Part shown: piece after piece, positions 34,768-47,396 of the stretch
Layout of the letters: the number at the start of each line of letters is the position of its first letter
Position numbering within the stretch: the first letter of the stretch is position 1
Origin: Mytilus edulis
Lineage: Eukaryota > Mollusca > Bivalvia > Mytilida > Mytilidae
Assembly: GCF_963676685.1 (NCBI RefSeq)
Contig: NC_092354.1
Coordinates: 67,096,241 to 67,160,240, forward strand
DNA length: 64,000 nucleotides
Direction of reading: 5' to 3'
The notes under the pieces: model-generated
The model's database searches: none
What the model was told of the DNA's origin: nothing
What the model saw: only the letters and a program-made list of their open reading frames with translations
Made by a program: the position numbers and the translations under genes

Positions 34768-37700
34768 TCATGCTTGATGCAGAGGTACTATCAGAGGGAT
34801 AGCAGAACCGATAACAAACCTTTTTTGGCAGATATATTTTTGTTTTCGTGAACACCGATTGTCGTTCCATTTATGATTAACTTGTTTACGCATTTCCATA
34901 CAATTTTCTTGTTTGTTTTTAAAGTTATTCGGTTCACCACTTGCCCAATCAGTGGCTCCAATGTTTACCCTGACATCTCTTGAGGTCCAAACAAAATCCA
35001 TTGTTGGCGGTTTGCGATCTTTTCCACCAATCCAATAGCCTAACAAGAAAAAGTGAATTCTATACTTTAAAGGGACAAATAATTGCTTACAGCTACTTCA
35101 ACGGAACACTGGTTGATAATTGTCTCATTGGCAGTGGTACCCCATATCCGTTCTTTTTTAAAGACTTAGTGTGAATGCATTTGCAACAGCATGTTCCCAA
35201 AAAATGTCACAGAAATAGTCAATTAAATTCAAAACAACCTGGAAATACTAGTATTCTAACGTATTACACCTGTAAGTCTAATCTAATATGTAATACTTTT
35301 TTTTTTATATCATTTATTGTAACATATGAGCTGCGTCGGATAAAAATCGACCTTATGTAAGTGCACATGATTGTACATGTACATGCATAAGACTTTGTTT
35401 GATTTTGGAGCATTTAAATACGAAATGGAAGATAAATGTTGGTCTTTTTTGGAAGATTTTTATAACAACTCGATGTTCAACAGTTACAGGCTTTCCGTAG
35501 AGGTTTTTCAACCTGAAATAGGTTAACAGATGTATTGATATTCATTTGCATAAGGTCGATTTCTATCCGACGCAGCACATATTAAAGTTATCAAAGGTTC
35601 CAGGCTTATAATTTAATGCGTCAGACGCGCGTGTTGTATACATGAGACTCATCAGTGACGCTTATATCAAAATGGTGAGAAAACCAAGCAAGCATAAAAT
35701 TGAAGAGCATTGATCAAATTCAAAAAGGTGCGCCAAATACGGAGAATCCTTAGTATTTCGAAAAAAATATTCTTTGGCAAACAGTAAACTTATAAAAACT
35801 ACTATATATTTTATAATCAAGTCAACACTGCAGTGCTGACTACTTTGCTGGTGATACACTCTAGGACGGAACGTCCACCAGCAGTGGCATCGACCTAATT
35901 AATACCTTGTTCACTATAGTTCTGGTCGATGTTCTCTACATTTGTTGGATCCAACCTCTAAGTGTTATGTTTTAAGCCTATTTATCTCTATTCATTATTT
36001 ATCCGTTGTGTATTTTGTAGTTTTTGTCTATCTTTTTCTATTCTTTAATATCCCATCCAAACTCTTCTTTATAAATTGCGGTGGTGCAAATAGCGAAACA
36101 TATGACTATCTTTTTGCATATCGTAGGTAGTAGATATCAGTTGATTATTTAAAACGTATTATCAATTATAAAAAAATGTGCATTAAACATTACATTCTAG
36201 GAAAGATAACTCTTCACTTACTTTCACGGCAATAAGAATCTGGTATCTTAGCTAAAATTTTCAGAAAGTCTATTTCTGGTCTAGTATCAGGTTCGGCAAG
36301 GATTGCGTTTTCTCTTTTACAGTTGTTCTAGTAAAAAAATACTAAATAAATAAGCTTAAATGGACAGTAATACATTCATGAGGATTTTGCTTTTTTTTAA
36401 CGTCCGTACAGTTACATTTCTTTTACGTCATGTTGTCTCATTGAAGATTAGTGATGATTGGTTTAATTGGCAATAATATAACATCTTATTATTTTCATAA
36501 TATGTTTTGACATCTTAGTAGTCTTTGTGAGTATTATTCGCTGGTTAGTGGTAGGATTATAAATCTTGAGAGTTATCTACTACCGTATAGCGTGTATTTT
36601 CGCTTATTTTTGCGGATATAACAAAATCGACAAAATCAAAGCAGGTTCAACCCACCATTTTTGAAAATATTATGTACCAAGTCAGGAATACGGCAATTGT
36701 TATCAAATAGATCGCTTCTATGTATATTCGAGTTTATTTTATGTTACACTTTAATGTGCCTGTTTCTTTCACCTAATTCTATCCGGGAGTTTTTCTTAGC
36801 CAAAAGAACCAATCTTGATGATAGTCCGCTATAACAAGGAACCCTGACTTTTGAGTATCAGTGTAACTTTGGCACTAAAAAATGGCTGCAATCACTTTGG
36901 AAACCATAACAAAGTGAACAAATATAATTTTGGAGTTTGGTGAATTGTTTAAAACTGCATAAATTTTAAATCATCAATTTATGATACAAATTTTTCGTCC
37001 ACTGTATACAGGTTTTGGATAATCATTGGAACTCCTATGTTTCCATGGAAACTGCAGCATAAATTTCAAAAATTCAGAATGCTTTAAACTCGATAGTAAT
37101 GATGGGTAACATTTGTAGATGTGGCTTTTGGCGTTGGAATCAGAGTTTAGTTTTATTTTGTGATTTTACTTTTTATTTAACTGTGTAGAAAAAAGTGCAG
37201 CTAAATGACATACATTCGCATTTTCCCAGTTTTTCTTATCAGGGAAAACTTTATAGCATAGCTCTTTGAATAAGATCCAACCTGGTGGACAAACAGCAGC
37301 TGAAATGGAGAAAGCATTATTTTATTCTTTTTGTAAGGATTTCTGCATCTCAGTTTTAAATTAACAACCTTTTTAAATGACTCTCAAAAACAAACAGCAT
37401 ACAATGTATTCATTTCAGACCTACAAAATTTTTTTCGCTAATGTCCATGTTTTTGAGATCAATAGCCATATAAAATTTAGTGGCGAATGAACGTACATTG
37501 GCATTTGTTTTCTTCTATAACCATTAAAAATCAACAAGGTGATAAATTGGTTTTAAACAACTCTTCAGCACATTTATTCATCCGGATAGTTCTAATTGGT
37601 GAATGAAGTCAGTGTGTCTAGAGGGAACAATCGACTTTTGGCAAGTATCCTTTCTCTCCATGTCAGTTAAGATGTCGTATGCACCGCACCTACCACCTGA

Positions 37701-40700
37701 ATGGTTCAAATCAAAACCTCAGAAAACGGAAAGAAACATTTTACAAGATTAAAATATTAAAAAAAACAGATATGTAATGTAATCATGAAAAGAAAGTCGG
37801 GTTCATCGGTCAAAATTTGTTAATGCTCTGCAAAGTAAAAACAATATAGTGCCGTACATCAGACACACAGTGGATTACCGATGTCAATAAAAGCAATAGA
37901 AGTACATTGTATATACCACTGTTTATCAGTCATTATTCGAATAAACAAACGCATCTTTAATTTGACTCGGATTTGAAGACGAATTATGAATTATAAAGGT
38001 AAGATTTAGGAATATCAGATGTAAAGAAATCTATCATGAAATAAAAACAAACCATTATGGTGAAAAATAAAGGCAACAGTTGAATACCGCTGTTCTAAAT
38101 TCATAAATCGATAGAAAAAAAACCAAAAAATTCGGGTTACAAACTAAAACTGAGGGAAACGTTACAAATATAAGAGAACTACGACACAACAGAAACACAA
38201 CATTTAAATGTAACACACACAGAAACGAATTATAATATAACAATGGGCATTTTCCTCAATTGGTACAGGGCATTTTAAGAAAAAAAATGGTGGGTTGAAC
38301 CTGATTTTTTGGCATGCTAAACCTCCTGCTTTAATGGCAATGTTAATTATAACATTAAAATGACAACATTACATGGCAGAACTACAATATAAAACTTACT
38401 TTTAATGGGTGGACAAACCATTGGAGGACATGGCGTTGTAACTGGTTGTGGTTGGCACATCATTGGGTCCATTGGATTTCCGGTCATCATGCTCATCAAT
38501 CTCATCATCATTACCTGGGCCGTTGTCATCATTGTTCCGTCCGCCATAGGTACTGGTGCAAGCAACCTTCCGATTGTGAAACCACCTAAGAAAGCACCGC
38601 CTTTAGAAAGAAGAAAAAAATGTAAGAAGAATGAAACTTATTGTTATTTCAACATTGTCTTTGGAGTACCAATGATGCAATCAAAAACATATTAAACCTT
38701 AATCTTTGACCTCATAAAAATGAATATATTCGTATTTGTTCGTGTAAACAATTTTTAGAGTCCGAAATTTTAAACAAGAGCAGTGTGAATATCTAAACAT
38801 AATGAATTAAAAACCAAACGAAAAACTCAGAATATAAATACATAGTTGTTCACATTTTAGCACTTTGGTCTTATTGAATTTTATGTGAACATGGTTACGG
38901 TGGTATAGGAGTCTAAATTAAAAATGATAGAATTTGTTCATAATTTGCACAATCGTAGAAAATATTGATATATGTTCAAAAATATAATAAAATTAATAGG
39001 TCACTGCGCACTTTCTCAAGCTACAGGTTGTAACAAAATGACACATTTTGTATGGATTATACAGGAAAAAACATCATTATGTGATTAAAAGCTAAATAAA
39101 TGATAGAATTGTTAAAAAGATAGCTTTTAGAAAATGCTTTGAGAATATCAAAAGAAAAGATAGGGTCACCGTGCCTTTTCCCCGTCTAAAATACAAAATA
39201 GCAAAATTCCATGTAGATTCCTTCAGAATATGCACTATTTCAGAGTTACCTTCCCTTAAAAAGCCAATTTTAAAACACTAAAAATCAAGCAAAAAATAAT
39301 CTACACTGCAAATATATTAGTATTTATAAGTTATAATCTTATCAATTTGTTTAAAAAAAAATGCAAATTCACATAAGTTATCTGCATTCCTGCATCAAAG
39401 TTTGCTAATTTGATTGAAAATCTGGACCTTAGATTCTATGCTTTTTACAATTCAAGATGGCGAAAGCCACCCATACCACCTTAAAGGTTATATGTTATTG
39501 ATAAAACCATTTATTTGAATATATCTTTAAAGTAAAAATAAAATAAAATACGAGAAGATAGCTTTTAGAAAATGCTTTGAGAATATCAAAAGAAAAGATA
39601 GGGTCACCGTGCATTTTTCCCGTCTAAAATACAAAATAGCAAAATTCCATGTAGATTCCTTCAGAATATGCACTATTTCAGAGTTACCTTCCCTTAAAAA
39701 GCCAATTTTAAAACACTAAAAATCAAGCAAAAAATAATCTACACTGTAAATATATTAGTATTTATAAGTTATAATTTTATCAATTTGTTTAAAAAAAAAT
39801 GCAAATTCACATAAGTTATCTGCATTCCTGCATCAAAGTTTGCAAATTTGATTGAAATTCTGGACCTTAGATTCTTTGCTTTTTACAATCCAAGATGGCG
39901 AAAGCCACCCATACCACCTTAAATGTTATATGTTATTGATAAAACCAGTTATTTGAATATACGTTTAAAGTAATTTATGAAACAACAACTAATGAAAGTA
40001 CGTACCTTTAAGCAGTAATATTGATCCAAATTAATCATTTAATTTTTAATATCTCCATTCCGCACTAACAACTGATGTTTCGTTCTATCATATTTACTGT
40101 TTAAATATTAGCTACGTGCGCTCATAACAGAATCATACATTTAAGGAGGTTCATCAAAATATATTTCTTCCGATAGAACTTTTTATACTTTGTCGAAATG
40201 GAGATTCTACTATGCTTTGTTTGTTTTTTTTTTTTTTAAATATAATAAAAATATAATAAAAAGTATGGGTCACCATGCTGTTTTTGTAAGTTACAAGCCG
40301 TGCAAAATTGTTTAAATTTGCTTTGCTTGTTCATACAAAAACAAATTTTCGTTAAAAAGAAGAAATTTTAGAGATAGAATGTTGAAATAAAATATAACAA
40401 GATGGGTTTCATAATATGCTTTAAGAAAAGGAAAAAAAGATATTGTGTTTCACCGAACTTGTTTTCTTGCTCAAAGTAAAAAAAAGAAAAGTTCACTATC
40501 ATTTTTGTGTAAAACTTTTACTATAAGAGTAATCTCCCCTCAAATGGTTAAGTTGAAAAGATTGATTATAAAACAGAAATATTTGGTATTTTATTTAAAC
40601 AATGCAATAAATCACTTATTTTACGAATATAAATGCGAATAAAAAGTTTAAAACATAAATTTCTAAATTTATTTAGAATTTTGCAGATTTAGGCAAAAAA

Positions 40701-42306
40701 CTAGATTGACGATGTGCTGCAATTGTACAACCCAAAATGGTGGTACACAGTAAATCTACCTTAACATACAATCTTACCACATGATTGTGAAATGGAACCT
40801 GGAGAACTGGGAGAAGCTCCTCCTTCATTAACGTCATTAATCAAGAATATGTCATTAGGTTGAGTTAATGTATCTTGGTCATCTATTCCATTTGGACCAG
40901 TTATTATCCCATTAACATTTGGATTTAATTGTTGACCATTTATTCCATCTAAATTAGGAAATATCTGTTGAGTATATATTGAAGTTAAACCAACAAAGAC
41001 CACTAGCGATACCTGAAAACAATTGATAGATAAACATGACGAATACAGTTTTTCTTTAATTTAAATGTTTTTTGTTGAGTTTATATTTCAGATTTAGGTT
41101 GTTAATGTTCGATACTATATACGATGCCGCAGTTATCCGAAAAAAATATACTTGCATCCGGTACCCAATTTATATTTAACTTCTTTTTTTTGTTGTGGTG
41201 AAATTGCCGCCCCTTTTAAATTTTCTGATCATGAGAGTTGTATTAAAAATGAAAACGTAACCAAAAGAGAACTCTGACTATTTAAGATTTATAGAATAAT
41301 TAATCGAAGAATTCAAATAGAGAAAAATATTCAACGAGTGACCGAACAACACAGTAATTTACGAATGCGCGTAGCGCATGTTTTAATTGTCAGCATTGTT
41401 CGGTCACGAGTTGAATATTTTTCGATATTTGAATTCTTTAAGTAGTTATTCCTTATATTACATTTGCAAATGTTTTTTTGTAAAGAAATTAATGTAAAAC
41501 ATGTAAGGAACTATATCTTTTTTTCTACGCATTCACAATTTGTTTTGATCCGCCGTTATCGACGTCTTGACAACGCCTATTTTTGTATGACGCCAGAGAG
41601 TGAAATAACCATGTTTTATAACCACGTTTATTTCACATGTGAAATAATCGGTTTTTATCAAAATGTAATGTAATTCATTGCAACCAATGTAATAATTTAT
41701 GATAATTGCACACTTTTTGTCCTGTTTGATATTATCAGCCTATTTTAATTAGTTTTATATTTTCAAGCATTTTTGACTCGAATCTTACTGAAGATACATC
41801 AATTATCGAAATGCGCATATGGAATAACAAAATTAGTACCACTTAATTACATGTTATGACTTAGTATTTTACATTGAGTTAATAATACCTTGGGGGTAGG
41901 GATAGCAGTTCACCATAATCAGCACAATCCAAATGTCAAGAGTACAAATAATATTAAGTACATTCGGTACGTTTATAATTATTTTCATTGTAATAATCTT
42001 TAAACGATTTTCCATTATAAATCACTTGATTCATAGATATATGCCGAAAAATAGTCCATTGTTTTATTTTATTATTCATGATTTTCTTTTAATTGCTTTT
42101 TAAACCATTGCTGTAAAATGTGGGGAAAAAAAATGCATTCATTAAAAAAACCCAGTCACTTTTCAAAATGGATCAGTGGAGTCGAGAAATACCATAGAGA
42201 TATGCATAAAAGGGAGGCCAGTAATTAAGAATAGTCATTGCACTCAATTTTAAACAAATTATTTCCAAAATATAAAATGTAAACTTACCTGAAAAATGAG
42301 AGACAT
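34768..42306 (-). CDS. Secreted C-type lectin with methionine-rich linker (six exons, 305 residues)
   Basis: Exons on the minus strand: 42306-42289, 41012-40778, 38600-38400, 37299-37214, 36327-36222 and 35039-34768. All introns are GT-AG and all phases agree (0,1,1,0,1); CDS is 918 nt with stop. Residues 1-22 (MSLIFQVSLVVFVGLTSIYT…) are a signal peptide, split by intron 1 after residue 6. Exon 2 is Asn/Gly/Asp-rich. Exon 3 (about 86-151) is Met-rich, with 13 Met in 66 residues. The CTLD runs from Cys155 to Cys286: CPPGWILFKELCYKVF, W--A---C spacing across the exon 4/5 join, YWIGG 217-221, EPN 251-253 and WND 273-275, with paired cysteines 262/278 and 286. EPN plus WND predict calcium-dependent mannose-type binding. 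Extracellular recognition or mucosal immunity is inferred. A possible poly(A) signal is at 34326-34331. Confidence 0.9.
35324..35584. mobile_element. MITE-like inverted repeat GCTGCGTCGGATA in lectin intron 5
   Basis: CTGCGTCGGATAAAAATCGA-CCTTATG at 35331-35357 is inverted at 35551-35577 (one internal mismatch). The boundary is extended by ATATG on both sides. Non-coding. Confidence 0.65.
35588..35885 (+). repeat. Dispersed repeat family D copy in lectin intron 5
   Basis: TTATCAAAGGTTCCAGGC, GCGTCAGACGCGCG, GAGACTCATCAGTGACGCTT and, at the right, CGTCCACCAGCAGTGGCATC. Homologous to 28285-28720. Confidence 0.75.
38040..38330 (+). repeat. Dispersed repeat family E in lectin intron 3
   Basis: AAAGGCAACAGTTGAATACC, GCTGTTCTAAATTCATAAAT, GGGTTACAAACTAAAAC, CAACAGAAACACAACATT and a final GGTACAGGGCATTTT/TGGTGGGTTGAACC. 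A close copy lies at 43065-43315 and inverse copies at about 46270-46790 and 51790-51890. Confidence 0.85.
39119..39973. repeat. 438-bp tandem duplication in lectin intron 2
   Basis: GATAGCTTTTAGAAAATGCT begins at 39119 and again at 39557, and the two copies stay nearly identical through GATGGCGAAAGCCACCCATA to the TAAAACC-TTATTTGAATAT end. The inner sequence ends with CCATACCACCTTAA, the inverse of a TTAAGGTGGTA-type transposon end; a partner TTACGGTGGTATAGG lies at 38894. So part of a TTAA-type element was tandemly duplicated. Confidence 0.9.
41309..41436. repeat. 128-bp palindromic element in lectin intron 1
   Basis: The left arm 41309-41349 (GAATTCAAATAGAGAAAAAT…) and right arm 41396-41436 are inverse except for two GA dinucleotides. 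The 46-bp spacer holds a second palindrome, ATGCGCGTAGCGCAT. Foldback or MITE-like; no clear target duplication. Confidence 0.85.
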
Positions 42307-42362
42307 GATCGAACAAACTTTGCAGGGGATTTCCAATGGTAAACATCTTTAAAGTTGTACAA

Positions 42363-42371
42363 TTTTATATA
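42363..42371 (-). promoter_or_regulatory. TATA box of the C-type lectin gene
   Basis: TATATAAAA on the minus strand, about 60 bases upstream of the lectin ATG, giving an expected 5' UTR of about 30 bases. A related but altered sequence lies in the duplicated upstream region. Confidence 0.6.
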
Positions 42372-43064
42372 AATTGATTCCTTGCCCTTGCCCTTGTTAT
42401 CAGATGAATAAAAACATGTATATTCTATAGATAGACTTCCTTGTCACACATAAATGAACGCAAATAAGACACAGACATAAATCAGTATTATATGACTAGT
42501 TGAGTATCATAAAAAGTAAAATCACAAAAATATCGAATTCCGAGGAAAATTCTAAACGGAAAGTACTTAATCTCAGTGCATCACCATCACATCGAACTTG
42601 TTAGCAGAGTTTAAAATATCATTTCATTTAAAATTTGACTGTATTTGACTTGTCCATCAGCGCTATTATAGATTTAATAATTCATTTCACTTAAGTTTGG
42701 ACATTATTTATGGAATAAATTATACTATTAGTTGTAAAGTTTTATTGATTTCGACTGTTTATAAAGGAAAAAACAGTTTCTCATTAAAACATCTCTTGCT
42801 GTTGGATTCATTAATGTTCGTTGGTACAAATTTTCGTGACTTGCATTTAATTTGATATAATATTTTGTGATTTGGCTTTAGTCTGCATCCATTTCTATAG
42901 ATAAACTAAAGTTAGTGAAACATTTGAATTCGTAGTTCCTCTGTACCAACGAAATCCACAAAAATATGTTTCTAACGAATACTAACGAAACTAAAGTACA
43001 TGCACAGTTCGGGACCTGATATATTTATTGTGTCGTATAATTTTGAAAACAATTAATGAAATTT

Positions 43065-43315
43065 TCGTATTCTAAATAAAGGCAACAGTAGTTAACCGCT
43101 GTTCGAAATTCATAAATCGATAGAGAAAAAACAAATCCGGGTTACAAACTAAAACTTAGGTAAACGTTTCAAATATAAGAAACTACGACACAACAGAAAC
43201 ACAGCACCAAAATGTAACACACACAGAAACGAGTTAAAATGTAACAATGACCATTTTCCTGACTTGGTACAGGGCATTTTATGAAAAAATGGTGGGTTGA
43301 AAAGTTCCTTACATG
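43065..43315 (+). repeat. Dispersed repeat family E upstream of the lectin gene
   Basis: Nearly the same as 38040-38330: AAAGGCAACAGTAGTTAACC, GCTGTTCGAAATTCATAAAT, ACGACACAACAGAAACACAG and GGTACAGGGCATTTTATGA. It separates the lectin promoter from its diverged duplicate. Confidence 0.85.
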
Positions 43316-43379
43316 TTGATTGATTAATTTGTAGTATTTCATGCATGTTCAGGACGACTTAACATATTTAAGACTAATC

Positions 43380-43850
43380 TATAGGAGAAATGCATAAAAG
43401 AGAAGTCAATCATAGATAATAGACACATCATTCAAAATGAAATAAACGATTTTAAAAAGATTCAAACATTTTGATTAACCAGCTATCAAAACATTTCGGA
43501 ACAAACATTTAAAGAGATTTTTCCAGTGGTTTAATTTTTATATCTTTAAAGGTGTATACTTTTATATCAGTTATGTTCTTTAGATAGACGTCCATGTCAT
43601 ACTTTAATACAGGCAAATTAGACACTAACATATATATATATAGTAAATGACGTATTGAGTAGTATCATAAAATTGTAAAATCACAAAAATACCAAACTCC
43701 GAGTAAAATTCAAAACGGAAAGTTCCTTATCTGATGAGTGCATCAGCATAAACTTGAACTTATTATAAGAATTTAAAAATATCATTACATATGAAATTTA
43801 ACTGTATGTGATACTTAACTACAGGCAAAGTAGACAAATGTCTTAATATT
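43380..43850 (-). other. Diverged duplicate of the lectin exon-1/promoter region
   Basis: Compared with 42186-42660, the same landmarks appear in the same order: ATGCATAAAAG-GA, CGGAACAAAC (cf. CGAACAAAC), a TTTCCA-TGGT block, TCTTTAAAG, TTTTATAT, AGATAGAC-TCC-TGTCA, and ATCACAAAAATA-C-AA-TCCGAG. The position of exon 1 has lost its ATG and donor. It looks like a leftover of a duplicated lectin gene 5' end rather than an active promoter. Confidence 0.65.
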
Positions 43851-44746
43851 AAAATTGATATAATGCATCACCAAAATCCGAATTTGTGAACAAAATTTTA
43901 AAATTTCAATTGTCGTAATTCATTTCAGCGCTACTGTTATAGTTTTCAAAAGTACCAGGATCCCGACAAGGATTATAAATTTAGTATAACATTTAATAAT
44001 GCCTTTCACTTAGGTTGGACTGTCGTACATCACTTTCAACAAAAATATAATTGTAGTTCCTAATGGAGATACTATGCAAATCATATCTCTTCAACAACAG
44101 TTTTTAAATTAAATATATCACAGAATACAATTTTGTGAGTTTTCTGTACTATATTGGTTATATTGACTGTTTGATTGATTGATTGATTGTGGTAAATTTC
44201 ACTTTAAACACTTTAATGCTATTTCATGGCGGTTAGTTTTTATTGGTGGAGAAAGCCGGAACCCCGGATAGAATGACCGACATTTGGTAGGAAAATTACT
44301 GAATATTCTGAATTTGAACGCCAAACACGATGAATTATTGGATATCAGAATGAAAAAAATAATTGTGCGTGATATTGTTACATCTATTCATTTTTTTCTT
44401 TATGGTTATATGCTAGAAGTACTAATACAAAGTAAGATTGATTTCAATGTTATTTCCGTCAAACAGCTGCTGCAAATGTTGTTTGTAGTTTATATATATA
44501 TTTAGTTGACAGTATGCTAGCGGTGGTCAAGCCACAAAAAATCTGAGAGATTCCTCAACTCTTTGAAACGGAAATCCTATGAACTACTTTCATTCGCCAT
44601 TAGGACTGCTATACATATATTTAGTTGACAATAGTTCAATGATGTCTTGAAAAAATATTGAAGACATAGTAATCAAAGGTACTAGGCTGATAATTTGATA
44701 CGCCAGACGCGCGTTTCGTCTACATAAAAAAATCAACAAATCAAGG

Positions 44747-45016
44747 TTAAAAATAATCAAATATACACATGGTACATGAACTTACGATAAACTTGTCATA
44801 TGTTTTAAATGAATTATTCCTTAATTGATCAGAAAAGGTATGAATTAAATAAGTCTTCATTGTAAACAAATTCATAGTTGTAGGAAAACATTGATCAGAG
44901 AAAAACACACAACCGAAGAAGCTATGGCATGTAAAATAAGACCATAAGTCGTTTTCGTTCATGTCTACTGGGGAAAAGAAGTCGGGATAATCAGTACACA
45001 ACATAGCGAAGGTCAT
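44747..45016 (-). pseudogene. Conserved exon-like open frame, unknown product
   Basis: An 89-codon minus frame contains VDMNENDLWSYFTC and CFPTTMNLFTMK and runs into a GTAAGT donor-like site at about 44784. Unit 2 preserves the start and most residues (50520-50714) but is frameshifted after 60 codons. A much more diverged relative (VDIDENDL) lies at about 49530-49600 and 54530-54600. It may derive from an exon of a real gene family that was copied here; I do not recognise the product. Confidence 0.35.
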
Positions 45017-46083
45017 TATTTTGAATACAACTGATTGTATTAATTGACAATGATTCGTTTAAAAGATTATATTTAACAATTCGAACTGGTCTTGGACATT
45101 CTAATTTCATACGAATGACCATATAACTCGTGTTAAAACATGTTAATTTTTTTTATGCCATTATAACGGTGTTATTTACGACATTAACGAGGAGGCGGGA
45201 GTATGGTTTCAGCAACATGTTAAACGATTAATATAAGGGAGAAAAACGATAATTAATCATATTAGGCTTAAAATACATTATTATTTATAAATGAAAAACC
45301 TTTGATAAAAATATGAATATAGGTTAGAGCATTGTTTTCCTATGGAAATTTACAAATTAAAACCATATGCATGATATTGAAAATTAAAAACACCATATTT
45401 GTCATTTGTAACATCTATATTTTCTTTGCATAACCCATATGTTACTACCAGTCCAAAGTGAGCTTGAAATCAGTATAGTGAATGGATTAAGCTTTACATG
45501 TTTTTTATTGCTTGAAGTTGATAAAAAAATTAAATTTAGTAATGCTGAAGTCAATATATATCAGCTCTATCATAGGTGTAACAACTCTACTACGGTGCCT
45601 GTCAGAAAGCACAAATCACAAAGTAGTACAAGTTCAACCTCGAAAATATTTAGGTAATTTTGGTACCAAATGAAAGCTGAATGACTGTAGATCAATATGC
45701 AACACGTTTTGACTTATGAATTGGATAAAAAAAAAAATAATGAAAGGTAAAAAAAGGGAACATTTTGCAAGTTTGTCAGATCTGAAGAACCTGTTTTTGT
45801 ACATTCGAACTTCAGGGACCATGTACTTAAAGGTATGTTGATTTTTCAACACAAGACACCATTGTCTCTGTCTGCTTGAAAGTGGGGAATTTAACACGCA
45901 GAGCACTCGGGCCATGCATTAGTGGTGTACTTCCTTCTGGTCCATGTAAAGTCTTATGTCTTATACTTGAATTATCTTTTTATAAAATTTGTCCAACAGA
46001 AAAAATCCAATTAATAAACAAGATTGTTCTTTGCAAACGCTCTATTGTATAAGTGTATCTGACATTTTGTTGTTTTCCTCTTA

Positions 46084-46789
46084 AAATCTTTTATATCTGG
46101 GCGTCACTAGTGAGTCTATGTGTGGACAAGACGCGTTTTTGGCGTATTGAATTTTAAACCTGATGCTTTTTGTTATCTATTAATCATGCTTTTCTTTGTC
46201 TAATATGGTCTCCTTTTTATTTGTATTGTAGTCCTGTAATATTATGTTGTCATTTCAATGTTATATTTAACTTTGCCATTAAAGTGCGAGGTTTGCCATG
46301 CCATAAACCAGGTTCAACCCACCACTTTTATTCCCCTTTAAAAGTGTCCTGTACCAAGTCAGGAAGATGGCCATTGTTATAATATTGTTCGTTTCTGTGT
46401 GTGTTGCATTTTAACGTTGAGTCGTTTGTGTTTTCTCTTATTTTTGAGATAAGACGTGGCACGGTACTTGTCTATCCCAAATTCATGTATTTGGTTTTGA
46501 TGTTATATTTGTTATTCTCGTGGTGTTTTGTCTGTTGCTTGGTCCGTTTCTGTGTGTGTTGCGTTTCGGTGTTGTGTCGTTGTTCTCCTCTTATATTTAA
46601 TGCGTTTCCCTCGGTTTTAGTTTGTTACCCCGATTTTGTTTTTTGTCCATGGATTTATGAGTTTTGAACAGCGGTATACTACTGTTGCCTTTATTTATAT
46701 GTTTCTCTCAGTTTCAGTTTGTAATCCGGATTTGCTTTCTCTCAATCGATTTATGACTTTCGATCAGTGGTATACTACTGTTGCATTTA
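46084..46789 (-). repeat. Dispersed repeat family E, reverse orientation, mostly missing from unit 2
   Basis: CAGGTTCAACCCACCA, CCTGTACCAAGTCAGGA, TTTCTGTGTGTGTTGC (twice), and TTTGTTACCCCGATTTTG are inverse to 38040-38330. Unit 2 retains only the right end (51790-51890), so a deletion there is likely; GTTTCCCTCGGTTTTAGTTTG and GTTTCTCTCAGTTTCAGTTTG could have paired. Confidence 0.75.
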
Positions 46790-46910
46790 TGAAAGAGGGA
46801 CGAAAGATACCAAAGGGACAGTCAAACTCATAAATCTAAAACAAACTGACAACGCCATGGCTAAAAATGAAAAAGACAAACAGACAAACAATAGTACACC
46901 GTACACGTAA
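46790..46910 (-). repeat. PLE 3' tail fragment in unit 1 (with unit-2 counterpart 51890-52005)
   Basis: GAGGGACGAAAGATACCAAA through ACTGACAACGCCATGGCTAA to CAATAGTACACCGTACACG, the inverse of the PLE tail end. Present in both duplication units, so it predates the duplication. Confidence 0.85.
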
Positions 46911-47396
46911 AGCTTTTTTTTTTTTTTTATCTAATATACATGATTAAACAATGCAAAAAATGTTTTGTATTGTCTTTTTGCGCATTTATAATTGATATTT
47001 ATCTATATTTCAAGATACATAAACAGGGAAATTTTGGCGGCAGTTTTATTTTCACTATTTTCGAGGTAAGAAGTGAACCGCGAAAATAAAAACGATCGCG
47101 AAAATTTCAAGGAAACTCTTTTCATAAGATAAAGATAAAAAATGCACGTATTTCAAAGAACACGCAAATGACCACAGTGACTGTATAACACCGGTTTTGA
47201 AGATGACAGATTTATTCCTCAAGTCATAACTGTGTTTCTAAATGAAAAGCAAAACTAGAAATCATGACTTTAACTTAATAGATGATATCTCAAGTAAGCG
47301 GATATTATGGATATGTATTACTTTATGTAAACAACACCTGTTACACATATGTTCATGACACTTGTCAATAAGTTTCAAAAGGATTACCTCGTTTAA

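Noticed and set aside
43725-43760. CTGATGAG core resembling a hammerhead ribozyme
   Set aside because: No GAAA partner and no closing stems; likewise near 2815 and 29872. PLE copies here show no convincing hammerhead.
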